DNA of 64,000 bases. It comes from Acinetobacter nosocomialis NIPH 2119. Lineage in GTDB: Bacteria > Pseudomonadota > Gammaproteobacteria > Pseudomonadales > Moraxellaceae. The position numbers and the translations under genes were made by a program. A model generated the notes under the pieces. The model saw nothing but the letters and a program-made list of their open reading frames with translations. It searched no databases and was not told where the DNA came from. Shown here piece by piece: positions 62,911-64,000 of the stretch; position 1 is the stretch's first letter, and each line of letters starts with the position of its first letter. The DNA lies in assembly GCF_000368085.1 (NCBI RefSeq), contig NZ_KB849239.1, positions 571,556-635,555 on the forward strand, written 5' to 3'.

Positions 62911-64000
62911 ATGTTCACAAAAAAGGATTTATTGCAGCAACGGACGTTGATTGATCAACTGCGCACGCAAAATAGTCTCTCTCCTCAAAACGCTGCCAAA
63001 CTCGGCCAAAGTATTGCAAGCTCATGGGAGCGATCAGCTTCTGCTGCGATTCCTAAAGAACGCTTTGCGGCTCCATTAGTCGAAAAAAAATCTGCTTCAC
63101 AAAATGCTTTAGATATGGCTTTAAGTCAGTGTGGTGACGACTTACGTCATATTGCAGAACAATCTTCAATGGTGATTGCTGTCGGTGATATAGGCAGTAC
63201 CATTATTTGGACTGCACCCAGTGCCCAAATGCAAAGTGCTGCTGAACGCGTGCATTTTGTACAAGGCGGGCAGTGGCGTGAAGAATTTGTCGGTACAAAT
63301 GCCTTAGCTTTATCTTTAAAAACTCAACAATCAAGCTGTGTTTTTTCAAATGAACATTACATGGAGTCGATTCATGATTGGGTATGTTATGCCGCACCAA
63401 TTATCGATCCATATTCAAAACAAACACTAGGTGTGGTTGATTTATCAACTACATGGAAGAATCATAATAGTTTAGGAATATTGGCTGCCGAACGTTGCGC
63501 ATCCATTATTCAATCTGCTTTGCTAGAGCAGCAACGCCAACAATTACATATTCGGGCATTTTCGACGCCACAAGTTAAATTTAATGGTAAAAGTTTATTA
63601 TTAACACCGCGGCAAATTGAAATTTTAACCATATTGGCACTATGTCCACATGGCTTAACTTTAGAACATCTTTATCAGGCACTCTATGGTGAGCGCAAAG
63701 TCAGCATGGGTACGCTTAAAGCTGAAATGTCTCAACTGCGAGATATTTTAGGAGGTTTGCTTGGTTCACGCCCATATCGGCTACTTGTGCATGTTGAAGC
63801 CGATTTCTTACAAGCTGAACAAGCACTCGATGCAGGATATGCGGCTTCTGCTTTACAGCTTTATACCGGTGTTTTTCTGGCAAAAACCGAGAGTCCGTTT
63901 CTGTGTGCATGGCGCGACTGCCTTGAGTCACGCTTGAGCGATGCAATTTTTAAAACCCAAGAAACGGATTTATTACTCAAACATTTAGCTCATTTTCCCG
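62911..64000 (+). CDS. GAF-domain transcriptional regulator, cut by the window end
   Basis: An open frame from ATG 62911 (AAGGAA eight bases before it) runs to the window edge without a stop, giving 363 residues so far. The N-terminal part resembles the sensor of AcoR-type activators: SIASSWERS, then a GAF-like domain with the segments FVGTNALALSL and DWVCYAAPIIDPYSKQTLGVVDLS. After it there is no AAA+ sigma-54 domain; instead a winged-helix-like segment (LLLTPRQIEILTILALCPHGLTLEHLYQALYG) and helical repeats follow, recalling BTAD-type regulators. It is divergent from the aldehyde dehydrogenase and probably controls ethanolamine/acetaldehyde use. Confidence 0.8.
   Translation, partial: MFTKKDLLQQRTLIDQLRTQNSLSPQNAAKLGQSIASSWERSASAAIPKERFAAPLVEKKSASQNALDMALSQCGDDLRHIAEQSSMVIAVGDIGSTIIWTAPSAQMQSAAERVHFVQGGQWREEFVGTNALALSLKTQQSSCVFSNEHYMESIHDWVCYAAPIIDPYSKQTLGVVDLSTTWKNHNSLGILAAERCASIIQSALLEQQRQQLHIRAFSTPQVKFNGKSLLLTPRQIEILTILALCPHGLTLEHLYQALYGERKVSMGTLKAEMSQLRDILGGLLGSRPYRLLVHVEADFLQAEQALDAGYAASALQLYTGVFLAKTESPFLCAWRDCLESRLSDAIFKTQETDLLLKHLAHFP

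Overview
The window is a low-GC gammaproteobacterial chromosome segment. Gene content and protein sequences point to Acinetobacter, most likely the A. calcoaceticus-baumannii complex. The main reasons are an Hfq with a long glycine-rich tail, the mutL-miaA-hfq block, a Coq7-type ubiquinone hydroxylase, the kdpABCDE cluster and the eat-eutBC set. I see no insertion sequence, prophage, integron, CRISPR array, rRNA or tRNA. This is mainly core chromosome, and I did not find a clear undescribed multi-gene system; the points of interest are small.

Layout. 1-10 kb: the end of a DJ-1/PfpI protein, prfA-prmC, a sulfonate-type ABC binding protein and permease on the minus strand, then an AraC-family regulator divergent from a short-chain dehydrogenase / acyl-CoA dehydrogenase / acyl-CoA ligase group that looks like an acyl-CoA degradation unit. 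10-21.5 kb: flavin reductase, a MoeB/ThiF E1-like enzyme, an ABC1 (UbiB-like) kinase, folB-folK, and the high-affinity potassium operon kdpABC with its sensor and regulator kdpDE. 21.5-35 kb: a PuuA-like glutamine synthetase, a DUF2799 lipoprotein, coq7 with an LplT-like transporter, tamA-tamB, an exported lactonase-fold protein and a small lipoprotein. 35-46 kb: acnB, an unknown protein, a voltage-sensor-type potassium channel, a DHA1 transporter, a lipoprotein, metR, a DUF441 membrane protein, rsuA, a GNAT acetyltransferase and an orphan RelB/DinJ-type antitoxin. 46-56 kb: an RluA-type pseudouridine synthase, tsaE-mutL-miaA-hfq, an EamA transporter, a nitroreductase, lpxH-ppiB and glnS. 56-64 kb: a class I glutamine amidotransferase, then a compact ethanolamine catabolism locus (aldehyde dehydrogenase, ethanolamine permease, eutB, eutC). 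Divergent from it is a GAF-domain regulator that runs off the right edge.

How the genes work together. Kdp is self-contained: KdpD senses, KdpE activates, and two TTTACG-N5-TTTAC box pairs upstream of kdpA are good candidate KdpE sites. The eut locus would import ethanolamine, split it to acetaldehyde and ammonia with the B12-dependent lyase, and oxidise acetaldehyde, with no microcompartment shell genes in view. tamA-tamB form the usual outer-membrane assembly pair. Most convergent gene pairs share a good intrinsic terminator.

The items most worth a second look are the kdp leader (paired boxes plus an undescribed 44-codon reading frame in the kdpF position), a diverged 50-bp tandem duplication just after glnS whose first copy forms a hairpin across the glnS stop codon, a 37-residue membrane peptide gene near 56.3 kb, the altered endonuclease motif of MutL, and the enlarged TamA.
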